A stretch of DNA of 21,322 bases, taken from Rhodospira sp. GTDB taxonomy: Bacteria; Pseudomonadota; Alphaproteobacteria; Rhodospirillales; Rhodospirillaceae. The stretch lies in NCBI GenBank assembly GCA_028277295.1, contig JANQGN010000254.1:1-21322 (forward strand), written 5' to 3'. A program made the translations under genes and the position numbers. How positions within the stretch are numbered: the stretch's first letter is position 1; each line of letters begins with the position of its first letter. Shown piece after piece: positions 7,995 to 15,340 of this stretch. The notes under the pieces are model-generated. The model searched no databases. It worked only from the letters and a program-made list of their open reading frames with translations, and was not told the origin of the DNA.

Positions 7995-8978
7995 TCAGGC
8001 TGGACGGCCCAGGCGGCGCGGCAGGACCTGATGGTCGATCCAGTTCCGGATCTCGGTCAAGCGGCGGGCATCGTCAAGCACGTCCTGATCAACCCCAAGG
8101 CGCCACGCCAGGTCCCGGCGACGCGGGGCGGCGCCCAGCGTTTCCAGCGCCAGCGCCTGCGCCGTCACGGCGTCGGCATCGGCCGCCAGGCCATCGGACA
8201 CCAGCTGAGTCTGGTAGCGCCGGCACAGCCGGCCGATCTCCCGAAGGTCGAACTCGGGATGATACTGCACGCCCCAGAACACCCCGTTGCCGTGGCGAAT
8301 CTCGGCCGCCTGCACCGGGCTCATGGCATTGCCCGAGAGGCAGGTCATGCCCGGGGGGGGCCGCGTCACCTCGTCCCCATGGATGGCCACCGCGTCGAAG
8401 GCCGGCGGGCGGCTCCGGTGCAGCGGATGCGTGCGTCCGGCGTCGGTCAGCGCCACCTTGCGGGCCAGGCCCACCTCGCGTCCGCGCGGGTTGGCGGCCA
8501 CGGTGCCCCCGGCCACCACCGAGGCCACCTGCAATGCCCAGCAGCTCCCGAAGTAGGGGCGGCCGCTGTCGAAGACGCGGGCATGCAGGGCGATCTGGCG
8601 GCGCACCTCGGGCCGGTCCCAGTAGACGCTGAGCGCCGAGCCGGTGCAGGCCACGCCATCGATCTGATCCCAGTCCAGGCCGGCCGGCAGGCTGTCGCCG
8701 TCGGGGTCGCCCGGGAAGACGGTGGCGCAGGTGGACCCGGTCGGGGCCAGGGCCAGCAGCACACGCTGATACAGGACGCAAGCCACGGTGCCGCCGACGG
8801 CCTCGAGCGCGCGGCGGGCCTCGGCGGTGTTGCCCTCGACGATCAGAAGGCGGAGCGGCGGTCCGTTCAGGCGTGGGACACGCGGGGGGTCGGCGGACTC
8901 GGCGGGGTCGGCGGGCGGCAGGGACAAGAGGGGCGTCTCCGGACGACGAAACCACGGGCGACCGTTCGGCCTTGCCAC
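7995..8978 (-). CDS. Class I glutamine amidotransferase (GMP synthase-like)
   Basis: A 327-residue cytoplasmic protein with a stand-alone triad-type glutaminase domain from about residue 42 (LRLLIVEGN) to 255. The nucleophile Cys146 sits in the elbow YFGSCWALQ, and the His/Glu pair is His240 and Glu242 in VQYHPEFD. DGVACTGSALSVYW matches the conserved strand before the active site. The family releases ammonia from glutamine or, in divergent members, cleaves gamma-glutamyl bonds. No synthetase domain is fused. The ~75-residue C-terminal extension, ending WRLGVDQDVLDDARRLTEI then NWIDHQVLPRRL, is family-specific. The start is GTG at 8978; the first ~40 residues are Pro-rich, so a later non-ATG start is possible. 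It heads a putative three-gene cluster with a small protein and the HD hydrolase. The acceptor is unknown. Confidence 0.88.
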   Translation of the reverse strand: MARPNGRPWFRRPETPLLSLPPADPAESADPPRVPRLNGPPLRLLIVEGNTAEARRALEAVGGTVACVLYQRVLLALAPTGSTCATVFPGDPDGDSLPAGLDWDQIDGVACTGSALSVYWDRPEVRRQIALHARVFDSGRPYFGSCWALQVASVVAGGTVAANPRGREVGLARKVALTDAGRTHPLHRSRPPAFDAVAIHGDEVTRPPPGMTCLSGNAMSPVQAAEIRHGNGVFWGVQYHPEFDLREIGRLCRRYQTQLVSDGLAADADAVTAQALALETLGAAPRRRDLAWRLGVDQDVLDDARRLTEIRNWIDHQVLPRRLGRPA

Positions 8979-9290
8979 CGTGTCCCGAGATCCCCGTCAG
9001 GCGGGGGAGGGGGCTGTCGTCGGAGTCAAGGGGCGGTCCGTCCGCACCTCTAACCGCGCGCCACCGGCTTTGCAATGGTGGCGATGGGGCGGGGCGGCCG
9101 ACCGGAGACGCACGGTGGTCATAAGACAGGGCCCGCCCCCGGCCGGAGATCACCCATTGGGGGGCAATGGTGATCCCCAGCCAAGGGCGGGCCCATCGGG
9201 GGCACCCCCCTTCTGCGAGGCTCTTCGCCGTCGTCGCCGTGCCCACACCCGACGCGGACGGATGGCCTCGACCCGGACGCGCGCCGTCGC
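8979..9290. other. Intergenic region with a long imperfect hairpin
   Basis: This 312-bp gap lies between the 72-residue hypothetical gene and the amidotransferase gene. Apart from the hairpin at 9129-9194 and a short GGGGGCACCCCCC palindrome just after it, I see no gene. The promoter of the amidotransferase cluster should lie here on the minus strand, but no clear -35/-10 pair was found. Confidence 0.5.
9129..9194. repeat. 66-nt imperfect inverted repeat
   Basis: GGGCCCGCCC at 9129-9138 pairs with GGGCGGGCCC at 9185-9194. Inside it, GATCACCCATTG pairs with CAATGGTGATC apart from one bulged C, leaving a loop of about six nucleotides of mostly G. The arms are about 30 nt and differ at only a few positions. 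No U-tract follows on either side, so it is not a classical intrinsic terminator. It resembles a REP-type palindromic unit or a processing/stability hairpin. Confidence 0.7.
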
Positions 9291-9509
9291 TTACCAAAGG
9301 ACGTGCGCGTGATCCTTCATGCTCTGCTGAGAGATGCGAAAGCGGTGCCCATTCCAGGTCACCCAAATCTCGTCGCATCCCTTGGGGAGGGTCCGGACGG
9401 TCAGGACGCTGCCCTCCGGCACCTCAAAGCGCTGGCCATTGCGGTTCACCCGGAACCCATGGTGGACTGTCCACGTCTGTCCCATGGCGACGTCGATCAC
9501 ACTGATCAT
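9291..9509 (-). CDS. Hypothetical 72-residue protein downstream of bcsC
   Basis: I do not recognise this protein. It is predicted to be small and beta-rich: WTVHHGFRVNRNGQRFEVP, then GSVLTVRTLPKGCDEIWVTW, then GHRFRISQQSM. This pattern of alternating hydrophobic strands and Gly/Asn turns would suit an SH3-like barrel, but that is inference. The ATG at 9509 has GAGGA seven nucleotides upstream. An in-frame GTG at 9596 would give 101 residues but lacks a Shine-Dalgarno sequence. It lies 147 bp beyond the bcsC stop on the same strand and may be co-transcribed with the cellulose operon. There is no signal peptide, so it is probably cytoplasmic. Confidence 0.6.
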   Translation of the reverse strand: MISVIDVAMGQTWTVHHGFRVNRNGQRFEVPEGSVLTVRTLPKGCDEIWVTWNGHRFRISQQSMKDHAHVLW

Positions 9510-9516
9510 CGGCCGG

Positions 9517-9521
9517 TCCTC
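9517..9521 (-). promoter_or_regulatory. Ribosome binding site for the 72-residue protein
   Basis: GAGGA on the minus strand lies 7 nt before the ATG at 9509 and favours this start over the GTG at 9596. Confidence 0.5.
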
Positions 9522-9656
9522 GCCATTGGGGGCCACCACCGCCGCCGACCCCGACGCGACCGGCAGCGCCCTCGTGCTCCACCCACCCAGTGTCACAAAG
9601 GCTAGCGGGTTCCTGGACGGACCGCTGTGATCGCGCGCACAGACGGCGATGGACCG

Positions 9657-12600
9657 CTACTGCCGGCCCCGGTCCACGAACGACGGCAGGTCTCGGCCGA
9701 GCACCGCGTCGCGCTCGCCAAAGCTGTAGCGCAAGGTCAGGCCGACGGCCGTGTCATCGTAGTCCGGCGCCGTGGAATGGCGCATCAGGCCGCCAAGCTG
9801 CCAATGGGGCGCCACCTGCCAGGCCCCCCGTACCTCCAGTTCGGTGGCGAGGCCGTCACTGCTGCTGCTGGCGTAGCGTTGCCCGTCGTCCTGGTTCGGG
9901 AACACCGGGGTGCGATCCTCCTCCGACGACGTCAGCCCCGCGAAGGCCCGCCCGCCGATCTGCCACGTGCGGCCCTCGGCGGTCAGGAAGTCAACAAAAA
10001 GACCGGCCGTGGTGTTTTCCTGAGGGCTGAAGTAGCCGCCGTGACCAAAGGTGAACTCGCTCAGGTTCCTGTCGTAGCTCTGGACCATGATCGAGGGACC
10101 CACGCGCAGGTACTTAAAGCCATCTGGCTTGAGGTCATAAGCCGCCGACAGGGTTCCGCGCAGGCGGTAGTTGTCGGCGACCTCGTGACCGGTCAGGTAG
10201 CTCCCCAGCACCTCGGCGGAGATCGAGAACTGTTCCGTGACATCGAAACTGGCCCCGGCCTTGATCCCGGTTTCGACGACCCGGCCCCAACTGTTGCCCG
10301 TGAAGGGATCGACCATGCCGGACTGCGACAACAGGCTGTCCGCGCGGGTCTCGGCGAACGCCGTGCCCGAGAGGGTCACGCCGTCGCCATACCCGGTGAC
10401 CGTCAGGTGGCCCAGCGGCACGGCGCCCACCTCGCCACCCACCGGCCCAAAACCGACGGAGGCGTCAATGGTGCTGTTGGGGGCCTCCTGACGGAAGTCG
10501 GCGTAGACGTGGAAGATGCTGTCGCCCGTTGTCGGGCTGCTCACCCAGGCGCCCTCGACGGCGCTGGGCAGAAGCTCTGTCGCGGTGTTGCACGCCTCGG
10601 TGATGAAGGTCGTCGCCTCGACCCCGTCGAATATGCCCTCGATGCCGCCCTGATCGCGGATCTGTTCCAGGGTCGCAATCGTCTGGTCGATGCGCGCCAG
10701 CGTGGCGTCGTCGAAGTTGCCGCTGTTTCGCAGCGTCTGGGCCGCGTCAATGACGGCATTGACGCTTTCCGGGGTGAGACGCCCCCGGCTGCCGACGAGA
10801 TCGCAGACGTCGGGGTCGCCGATGTCGATATCCACGCCCTCGATACGTAGCCCCCACTCGGCCGGGTAGCCGTTGAACCCGGTGAAGGCGTCGCTCACCT
10901 CCAGTTGCCCATAGCGGCCCTTGAAGGCGTCCTGGCCATCTTCGCCGGAGCGGTGCCGGTAGAAGGCCCCCATCATCACTTCAGGATCGGCAAGCCCCCG
11001 CAACATCGGCTCTTCATCGCCCAGGGCGTGATGGGCCATCAGGTACTGCGCCCGATCGACATAGGTGTCATAGGCCCGCATGCGCCAGGCCTCTTCAAGC
11101 GGCCCGCCCAGGTCCTCGACAAGGTAGCGGGCGCGGCGGGTGTCGCCACTCTTCTCCAGGGAGTCCAGCAGGCCGGCGCCGGCCCCGGAGTCGGGATCGG
11201 CCCGATAGGCCACCTCGAAGCGCTGAGCCGCTTCCTCCGGGCGGTCCATGCGCAGCATGGCCCAGCCCTCCAACTGGGCCAGGTTGGCGTTGTCGGCGCC
11301 GCTGGCGCGGGCGAGTTCGGCGAGGCGCAGCACGGTGGGGTAGTCCTCCGCCTCGAAAAACACATTCGCCAGCGTGGCGGCGGCGTCGGCGCAGATCTCG
11401 GCCTGGGTGGGGCTGGATTGTGCCTGTGGGCAGGCCAGATCCATGGCCTCGCCCGGGCGACCGGCGTTCAGGCGGGTGAGGGCCAGACCCTCCAGAAGGT
11501 CCTGGTCTTGCGGATTGCGCTGCAACGCGGCGTCGAACAGCTCTTCCGCCCGATCGTAGTCCTCAAGGCTATAGTGGCTCCAGGCTTCCAGGGCGCGCAG
11601 GTCGGCGTTGGCCTGGGGGCCGGCCTCCGCGGCCAGGGCCAGCACCTGATTGTAGTCCTCCGCCTCGAAGGCCAGCGCCGCCTCGGCGGCGCGCATGTCC
11701 TGGCACAGTTGCGCCAGGTTGGGTGACCGGGCCGACCAACCGCAGGCCATCTGCCGGGCCTCGCCGACGCGCCCCAGTCGTTGCAGGGCCAGGGTGATGC
11801 CGGTGGCGCTGGCAGGGGTGGGATTGCGCTTGTAGGACGCCACGAAGCGTTCCAGCGCCCCCTGGGCGTCGCCCTTGTTGAGGCGCTCGTAGCCGATCCC
11901 CACGGCCGATGGTCCCGGACGCCGCACCCCCAGGGCCGCCGCCTTCTGGGTCAAGGCCCGGGCCTCGGCGCGCTGGCCCCGGCGGGCGGCCCGCGTGGCG
12001 GCGTCGGCATAGGCATCGCCGACGATGCGTTGCAACGCCGCGCGTTTCTCTGGCGCCGCGCTGGCCACCTCGGCGGCACTGTCCAGCGCGTTGGTCCGCA
12101 CCAGGGCCAGCACCAGCCCCTGACGGGCGTCGAACGATTCCCGCAGGCTCAGCGAGCGCTCGAACCACGGGCGCGCCTCGGCCGGGCGGCGTTTGTTGAG
12201 CAGGAAGTAGCCCACCAGGTTGGTCAGCGCCGGGTCGCGCTGGATGGCCGGGTTGTCGGCCACGACCCGCTCGACCGCGGCCATGTTGCCGCTGTCGATG
12301 GCTTGCTGCAGGCGCCGGGAGCCCAGCCCCTGGGTCGCCTGGTCGTAGCGGGCGCGGGCCTCCGTCGGCCAGCCGGCGGCGTCGATGGCGCGGACGTAGG
12401 CGGCGAACTCCTCGGTCGGCAGATGTGTCGACGCCTTTTGAAGGGTGATCCCCAGGTCCTCGGGCGACGGGGCCGGGCACTGCGTCAGGATGCGCCGATA
12501 GAGGGCCGACAGCGCCTCGGCCTGGCGCAGCGCGGCGTGAGCGTCGGCCAGCCACCAGAGGGCCTCGATGCGGTCGCACGAATACAGCGCCGGGTCGGTG

Positions 12601-13970
12601 CCAGCCAGGGCGACGATCTCACCGTGACGACCTGCCTCGGCCAGGGCCGAAAGCTGCATCAGGCTCAGCGCCTCGGTGACGGCCTCGGTGGGTTGCCAGT
12701 CCGGGTTCTGTGCCTGGAGCCTCTCCAGCACCGCGCGCGCGCCCTCCCGGTCGCCGGCACGCACCTCGGCCCAGAACGGACGGGTGTCCACCTGCAACGC
12801 CTCCAGCATGTCTGGAGTCGGCGTCCAGTCCGGGTACTCGCGCCGCAGGTCGCGCAATGCCTCGCGCGCGCCGGGCCGATCGTTCGCCTGGATGCGGTCC
12901 CAGAAGGGCCGCGTGTCCACGGTGGTCAGGGCCTCCATCATGCGCCGGTCGGGCACCCAGTCGGGGTTTTCCGCGCGCAACTGCTCCAGGACCTGACGCG
13001 CGCCGGTCCGGTCGCCGGCCTCCAGGCGCGCCCAGAAGGGGCGCGTGTCCACCCGGGTAAGGGCCTCGATCATGTTGCTGGTGGGATACCAGTCCGGGTT
13101 GTCGCGGCGCAGCTGTTGCAGCACCGCGCTGGCCCCGGCCCGGTCGCCGGCCTCGATACGCGCCCAGAAGGGCGTTGTGTCCACGGCCAGCGCTTCCAGC
13201 ATGCTGGGACTGGGCGACCACCCCGGGTTGGCGGCGCGCATGCGCTCCAGAACCTCCAGGGCGCCGGCACGGTCGCCGACGCGAATCTGATCCCAGAAGG
13301 GCACGGTGTCGACACCGCGATAGAAGCGTGTCGGATCGCGCAACTGTTGGCGCACCGGATCGTTCATCATCCGGTCCTGGGTGACGCGCACCGGCGCGGT
13401 GGCCCCCTCGGGGGTGGGCGCCAGATCGGCGCCGCCGAGCCGTTCCACCGACACGGTGCCGCCCTCCGCCTCGCGCCGCACGCTGGTTCCAGGCATCGCC
13501 TCGACGGCGGCGCCCGGCTCGATGGCTTCCACCTGGGCCGCGCCGTCCTGGTCCTCCAGGAGGACCTCGGCGCCGGTCTCGTCCTCGATCACGACGGTCG
13601 CGCCGCCCTCGTCCACCGGCCGGGCGGGAAGTTCCGGCACCGTGTCCGGCATCGCGCCCGGCGGCGCGGCGGCGTCGTCCGTGCGATCGGGCTGGGGATC
13701 GGCATCGGCATCGGCATCGGCCCTGGGCGCCGTCGCCGCGCCGGTCCCGAGGGTGCTTTCATCGAGGGTGAGCCCCCCGGCGCGGTCGGTGTCGTCCGAT
13801 GCCGCCCCGGGATCGACGGCCGGGGCGGTGGCGGGGGCGGGCAACTGACCCTGCGCCCAGGCCGCTGGGGGCCAGACCCGGGGGGTGGCCTCCGGCAGGA
13901 TCGCCATCGATGCCCCCGACAGCGCCAGGACGCCGGCGCCGCCCAGCCAGAGGACCGCGCGCTTCCTCAT
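9657..13970 (-). CDS. bcsC: Cellulose synthase outer-membrane export subunit BcsC
   Basis: A 1437-residue periplasmic/outer-membrane protein that exports the glucan chain, somewhat longer than the usual ~1150-1300. In order: signal peptide (residues 1 to about 41, cleaved near AWAQ); an acidic and Pro/Ala-rich linker (about 42-215) with an Ala-Asp repeat; five tandem 43/44-residue helical repeats (220-436); a TPR solenoid (about 440-1000); and the C-terminal BCSC_C beta-barrel (about 1110-1437). The hallmark GHGGYFSPQ is at 1309-1317 and the last strand reads LTLRYSFGER. The ATG at 13970 overlaps the bcsZ stop as ATGA and has GGGAGGG six nucleotides upstream. Another ATG at 13976 abuts that Shine-Dalgarno and is less likely. 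It is the last core gene of bcsABZC. Identity is secure; the extra repeat block is the unusual part. Confidence 0.96.
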   Translation of the reverse strand: MRKRAVLWLGGAGVLALSGASMAILPEATPRVWPPAAWAQGQLPAPATAPAVDPGAASDDTDRAGGLTLDESTLGTGAATAPRADADADADPQPDRTDDAAAPPGAMPDTVPELPARPVDEGGATVVIEDETGAEVLLEDQDGAAQVEAIEPGAAVEAMPGTSVRREAEGGTVSVERLGGADLAPTPEGATAPVRVTQDRMMNDPVRQQLRDPTRFYRGVDTVPFWDQIRVGDRAGALEVLERMRAANPGWSPSPSMLEALAVDTTPFWARIEAGDRAGASAVLQQLRRDNPDWYPTSNMIEALTRVDTRPFWARLEAGDRTGARQVLEQLRAENPDWVPDRRMMEALTTVDTRPFWDRIQANDRPGAREALRDLRREYPDWTPTPDMLEALQVDTRPFWAEVRAGDREGARAVLERLQAQNPDWQPTEAVTEALSLMQLSALAEAGRHGEIVALAGTDPALYSCDRIEALWWLADAHAALRQAEALSALYRRILTQCPAPSPEDLGITLQKASTHLPTEEFAAYVRAIDAAGWPTEARARYDQATQGLGSRRLQQAIDSGNMAAVERVVADNPAIQRDPALTNLVGYFLLNKRRPAEARPWFERSLSLRESFDARQGLVLALVRTNALDSAAEVASAAPEKRAALQRIVGDAYADAATRAARRGQRAEARALTQKAAALGVRRPGPSAVGIGYERLNKGDAQGALERFVASYKRNPTPASATGITLALQRLGRVGEARQMACGWSARSPNLAQLCQDMRAAEAALAFEAEDYNQVLALAAEAGPQANADLRALEAWSHYSLEDYDRAEELFDAALQRNPQDQDLLEGLALTRLNAGRPGEAMDLACPQAQSSPTQAEICADAAATLANVFFEAEDYPTVLRLAELARASGADNANLAQLEGWAMLRMDRPEEAAQRFEVAYRADPDSGAGAGLLDSLEKSGDTRRARYLVEDLGGPLEEAWRMRAYDTYVDRAQYLMAHHALGDEEPMLRGLADPEVMMGAFYRHRSGEDGQDAFKGRYGQLEVSDAFTGFNGYPAEWGLRIEGVDIDIGDPDVCDLVGSRGRLTPESVNAVIDAAQTLRNSGNFDDATLARIDQTIATLEQIRDQGGIEGIFDGVEATTFITEACNTATELLPSAVEGAWVSSPTTGDSIFHVYADFRQEAPNSTIDASVGFGPVGGEVGAVPLGHLTVTGYGDGVTLSGTAFAETRADSLLSQSGMVDPFTGNSWGRVVETGIKAGASFDVTEQFSISAEVLGSYLTGHEVADNYRLRGTLSAAYDLKPDGFKYLRVGPSIMVQSYDRNLSEFTFGHGGYFSPQENTTAGLFVDFLTAEGRTWQIGGRAFAGLTSSEEDRTPVFPNQDDGQRYASSSSDGLATELEVRGAWQVAPHWQLGGLMRHSTAPDYDDTAVGLTLRYSFGERDAVLGRDLPSFVDRGRQ
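12663..13313 (-). repeat. Five tandem 43/44-residue repeats in BcsC
   Basis: Residues 220-436 of BcsC consist of five units starting at Val220, 263, 307, 351 and 394. The consensus is VDTxPFWxRIxAGDRxGA, then a leucine-rich helix, then NPDWxPTxxMxEAL. Invariant or nearly invariant positions are the VDT, PFW, GDR/NDR and GA residues and the closing P-x-W-x-P and EAL. Each unit looks like a helix-turn-helix, plausibly a divergent TPR/SEL1-like hairpin. Confidence 0.9.
13698..13721. repeat. Hexanucleotide tandem repeat (ATCGGC x4)
   Basis: Four perfect ATCGGC units lie inside bcsC, encoding alternating Ala-Asp at about residues 84-91 of the linker. The unit length is a multiple of three, so slippage would change linker length without a frameshift. 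Confidence 0.85.
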
Positions 13971-15340
13971 GCCCATCCCTCCCGCGCCAGTCCGGCCTGG
14001 AGCCAGAGCGCGCTGGCGTAGTAGTCGGCGCCCTCGCCCAGGACCGGCAGGGAAACACTGGCCAAGGCCCGGTTGTTCCAGGCCGCGTTGGTGAGCATGA
14101 AGATGGCCTGGAACCCGGGGTTCGAGTCGTAAACGGTCACGGTGTCCTTGGTGAGGTCGGTCCAACTGGGCGTGAAGTTGGCGCCCTTGAAATGGCCCCA
14201 GAAATCGATGTAGGGCTTCAGCCGGCTCCGGGTCTGACGGCCTCCCCATACCAGGTTTAGCGGGATACGGATGGCGTTGAAGCCGAACGCCGGCTCGAAG
14301 CCCTCGGGCAGATCCAGGCGCGGCTTCGGTTCGGTCGCCTCGGGTTCGGGCTTGGGGTCGGGTTGGGCCTGGGATGCGCCCTCGGCCCCGGCTTCGGTGT
14401 CGGCCTCGTCGCCTTCCGAACCCGCCTCGGCGCCGTCGTCCGCGTCCATCGTCTCGGCGCCATCCTTGGTGGCCTCGGCCTCCTCCCCCGGCGGATCGGC
14501 TTCCTGATAGCGCACCAGCAGCCAGTCGGGCGGCAGCTTCCATCGTCCGAAGCGCGCCGCCTCGATCAGGTCGGCGCCATCGGAGGACAGGCGCTGCCAG
14601 ATTACCGCGCCGGTGAGCATGCCCAGCGCGTCGATGGCGGGAAACACGTAGTACGAGGGATTGAGGATCACGGCGCCCTCGCGCCGGAAGCCGTGCGCCC
14701 CCGGCAGCATCATCAGGACGCCGTCGCGTTCCAGCACCGTGAGGCGAAGCACATCCGCCGCCAGGCGCTCGGCGGAATCCCGGTACCCGGGGTCGGACCA
14801 GACCGCCTCGGCGCGGGCCAGCGCCCAGGCCACCAGCAGGTCACCGTCGGTGGCATTGTTGGGGTCGTCCACGCGGCCGGCGTCGCCCCCGTTATCGGAC
14901 GTGTCGGGGACCCAGCGCCAGGACAGCAACGCGTCGTCGGGGCGGGTCTGCAAGGTCGCCCGGGTCCATCCCCAGACCCGGTCAAAGGTCTTGCGGTCCC
15001 CGGCCGCCACGGCAAAGAGCATCGCGTAGCCCTGGCCCTCGCTGTGGCTGACGCTCTTGTTGGCGACGTCCACCACGCGCCCGGCCGGGGTGATGAACCG
15101 GTCCCGGAACTGGCGCCATCCGGCCATCCAGTCGGCCGGCCGCGTCCCGCCGCCTGGCCCGCCGCCGCTGGAGCCCGAGCCGGTCTGCGACAGGCCCTCG
15201 GCCCGGCGCGGCCGCACCGTCGTGCAGCCGGCGACGCCGATCCCCACGCCCGCCGCCAGGCGCAGCAGTCCGCGCCGGCTGGGATGTCGCGAGCCCTCGC
15301 GGCCGTGCCGCCCGCCAGACGCGCCGCCTGCCCTAGTCAC
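13967..15340 (-). CDS. bcsZ: Cellulose-operon GH8 endo-beta-1,4-glucanase BcsZ
   Basis: A 457-residue endoglucanase that cleaves the nascent beta-1,4-glucan in the periplasm. The GH8 motifs are present: SEGQGYAML with the catalytic acid Glu101, and NNATDGDLLVAWAL with Asp165, followed by LNPSYYVFPAID and FGFNAIRIPLNLVW. The N terminus carries a twin-arginine motif SRRGLL (21-26), a hydrophobic stretch and a lipobox GVAGC with Cys39, suggesting a Tat-exported lipoprotein. A roughly 60-residue acidic, Ala/Glu/Asp/Pro-rich insertion (about 282-345) interrupts the domain just before FGFNAIR; the usual BcsZ is about 370 residues. The start is GTG at 15340 with GGAG about eight nucleotides upstream. 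It overlaps the bcsB stop by 8 bp and the bcsC start by 4 bp. Confidence 0.95.
   Translation of the reverse strand: MTRAGGASGGRHGREGSRHPSRRGLLRLAAGVGIGVAGCTTVRPRRAEGLSQTGSGSSGGGPGGGTRPADWMAGWRQFRDRFITPAGRVVDVANKSVSHSEGQGYAMLFAVAAGDRKTFDRVWGWTRATLQTRPDDALLSWRWVPDTSDNGGDAGRVDDPNNATDGDLLVAWALARAEAVWSDPGYRDSAERLAADVLRLTVLERDGVLMMLPGAHGFRREGAVILNPSYYVFPAIDALGMLTGAVIWQRLSSDGADLIEAARFGRWKLPPDWLLVRYQEADPPGEEAEATKDGAETMDADDGAEAGSEGDEADTEAGAEGASQAQPDPKPEPEATEPKPRLDLPEGFEPAFGFNAIRIPLNLVWGGRQTRSRLKPYIDFWGHFKGANFTPSWTDLTKDTVTVYDSNPGFQAIFMLTNAAWNNRALASVSLPVLGEGADYYASALWLQAGLAREGWA
13977..13983 (-). promoter_or_regulatory. Ribosome binding site for bcsC
   Basis: GGGAGGG on the minus strand, inside the 3' end of bcsZ, lies six nucleotides before the bcsC ATG at 13970. 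It touches the alternative ATG at 13976, which argues for 13970. Confidence 0.6.

Noticed and set aside
11781..14021. A 746-residue plus-strand open frame
   Set aside because: It is antisense to bcsC and shows only compositional bias and mirrored repeats of the BcsC units.
13971..14543. Upstream extension of the bcsC frame to 14543 (1628 residues)
   Set aside because: The extension lies wholly inside bcsZ in another frame and is Arg/Gly-rich. The ATG at 13970 has a ribosome binding site, an ATGA overlap and a signal peptide.
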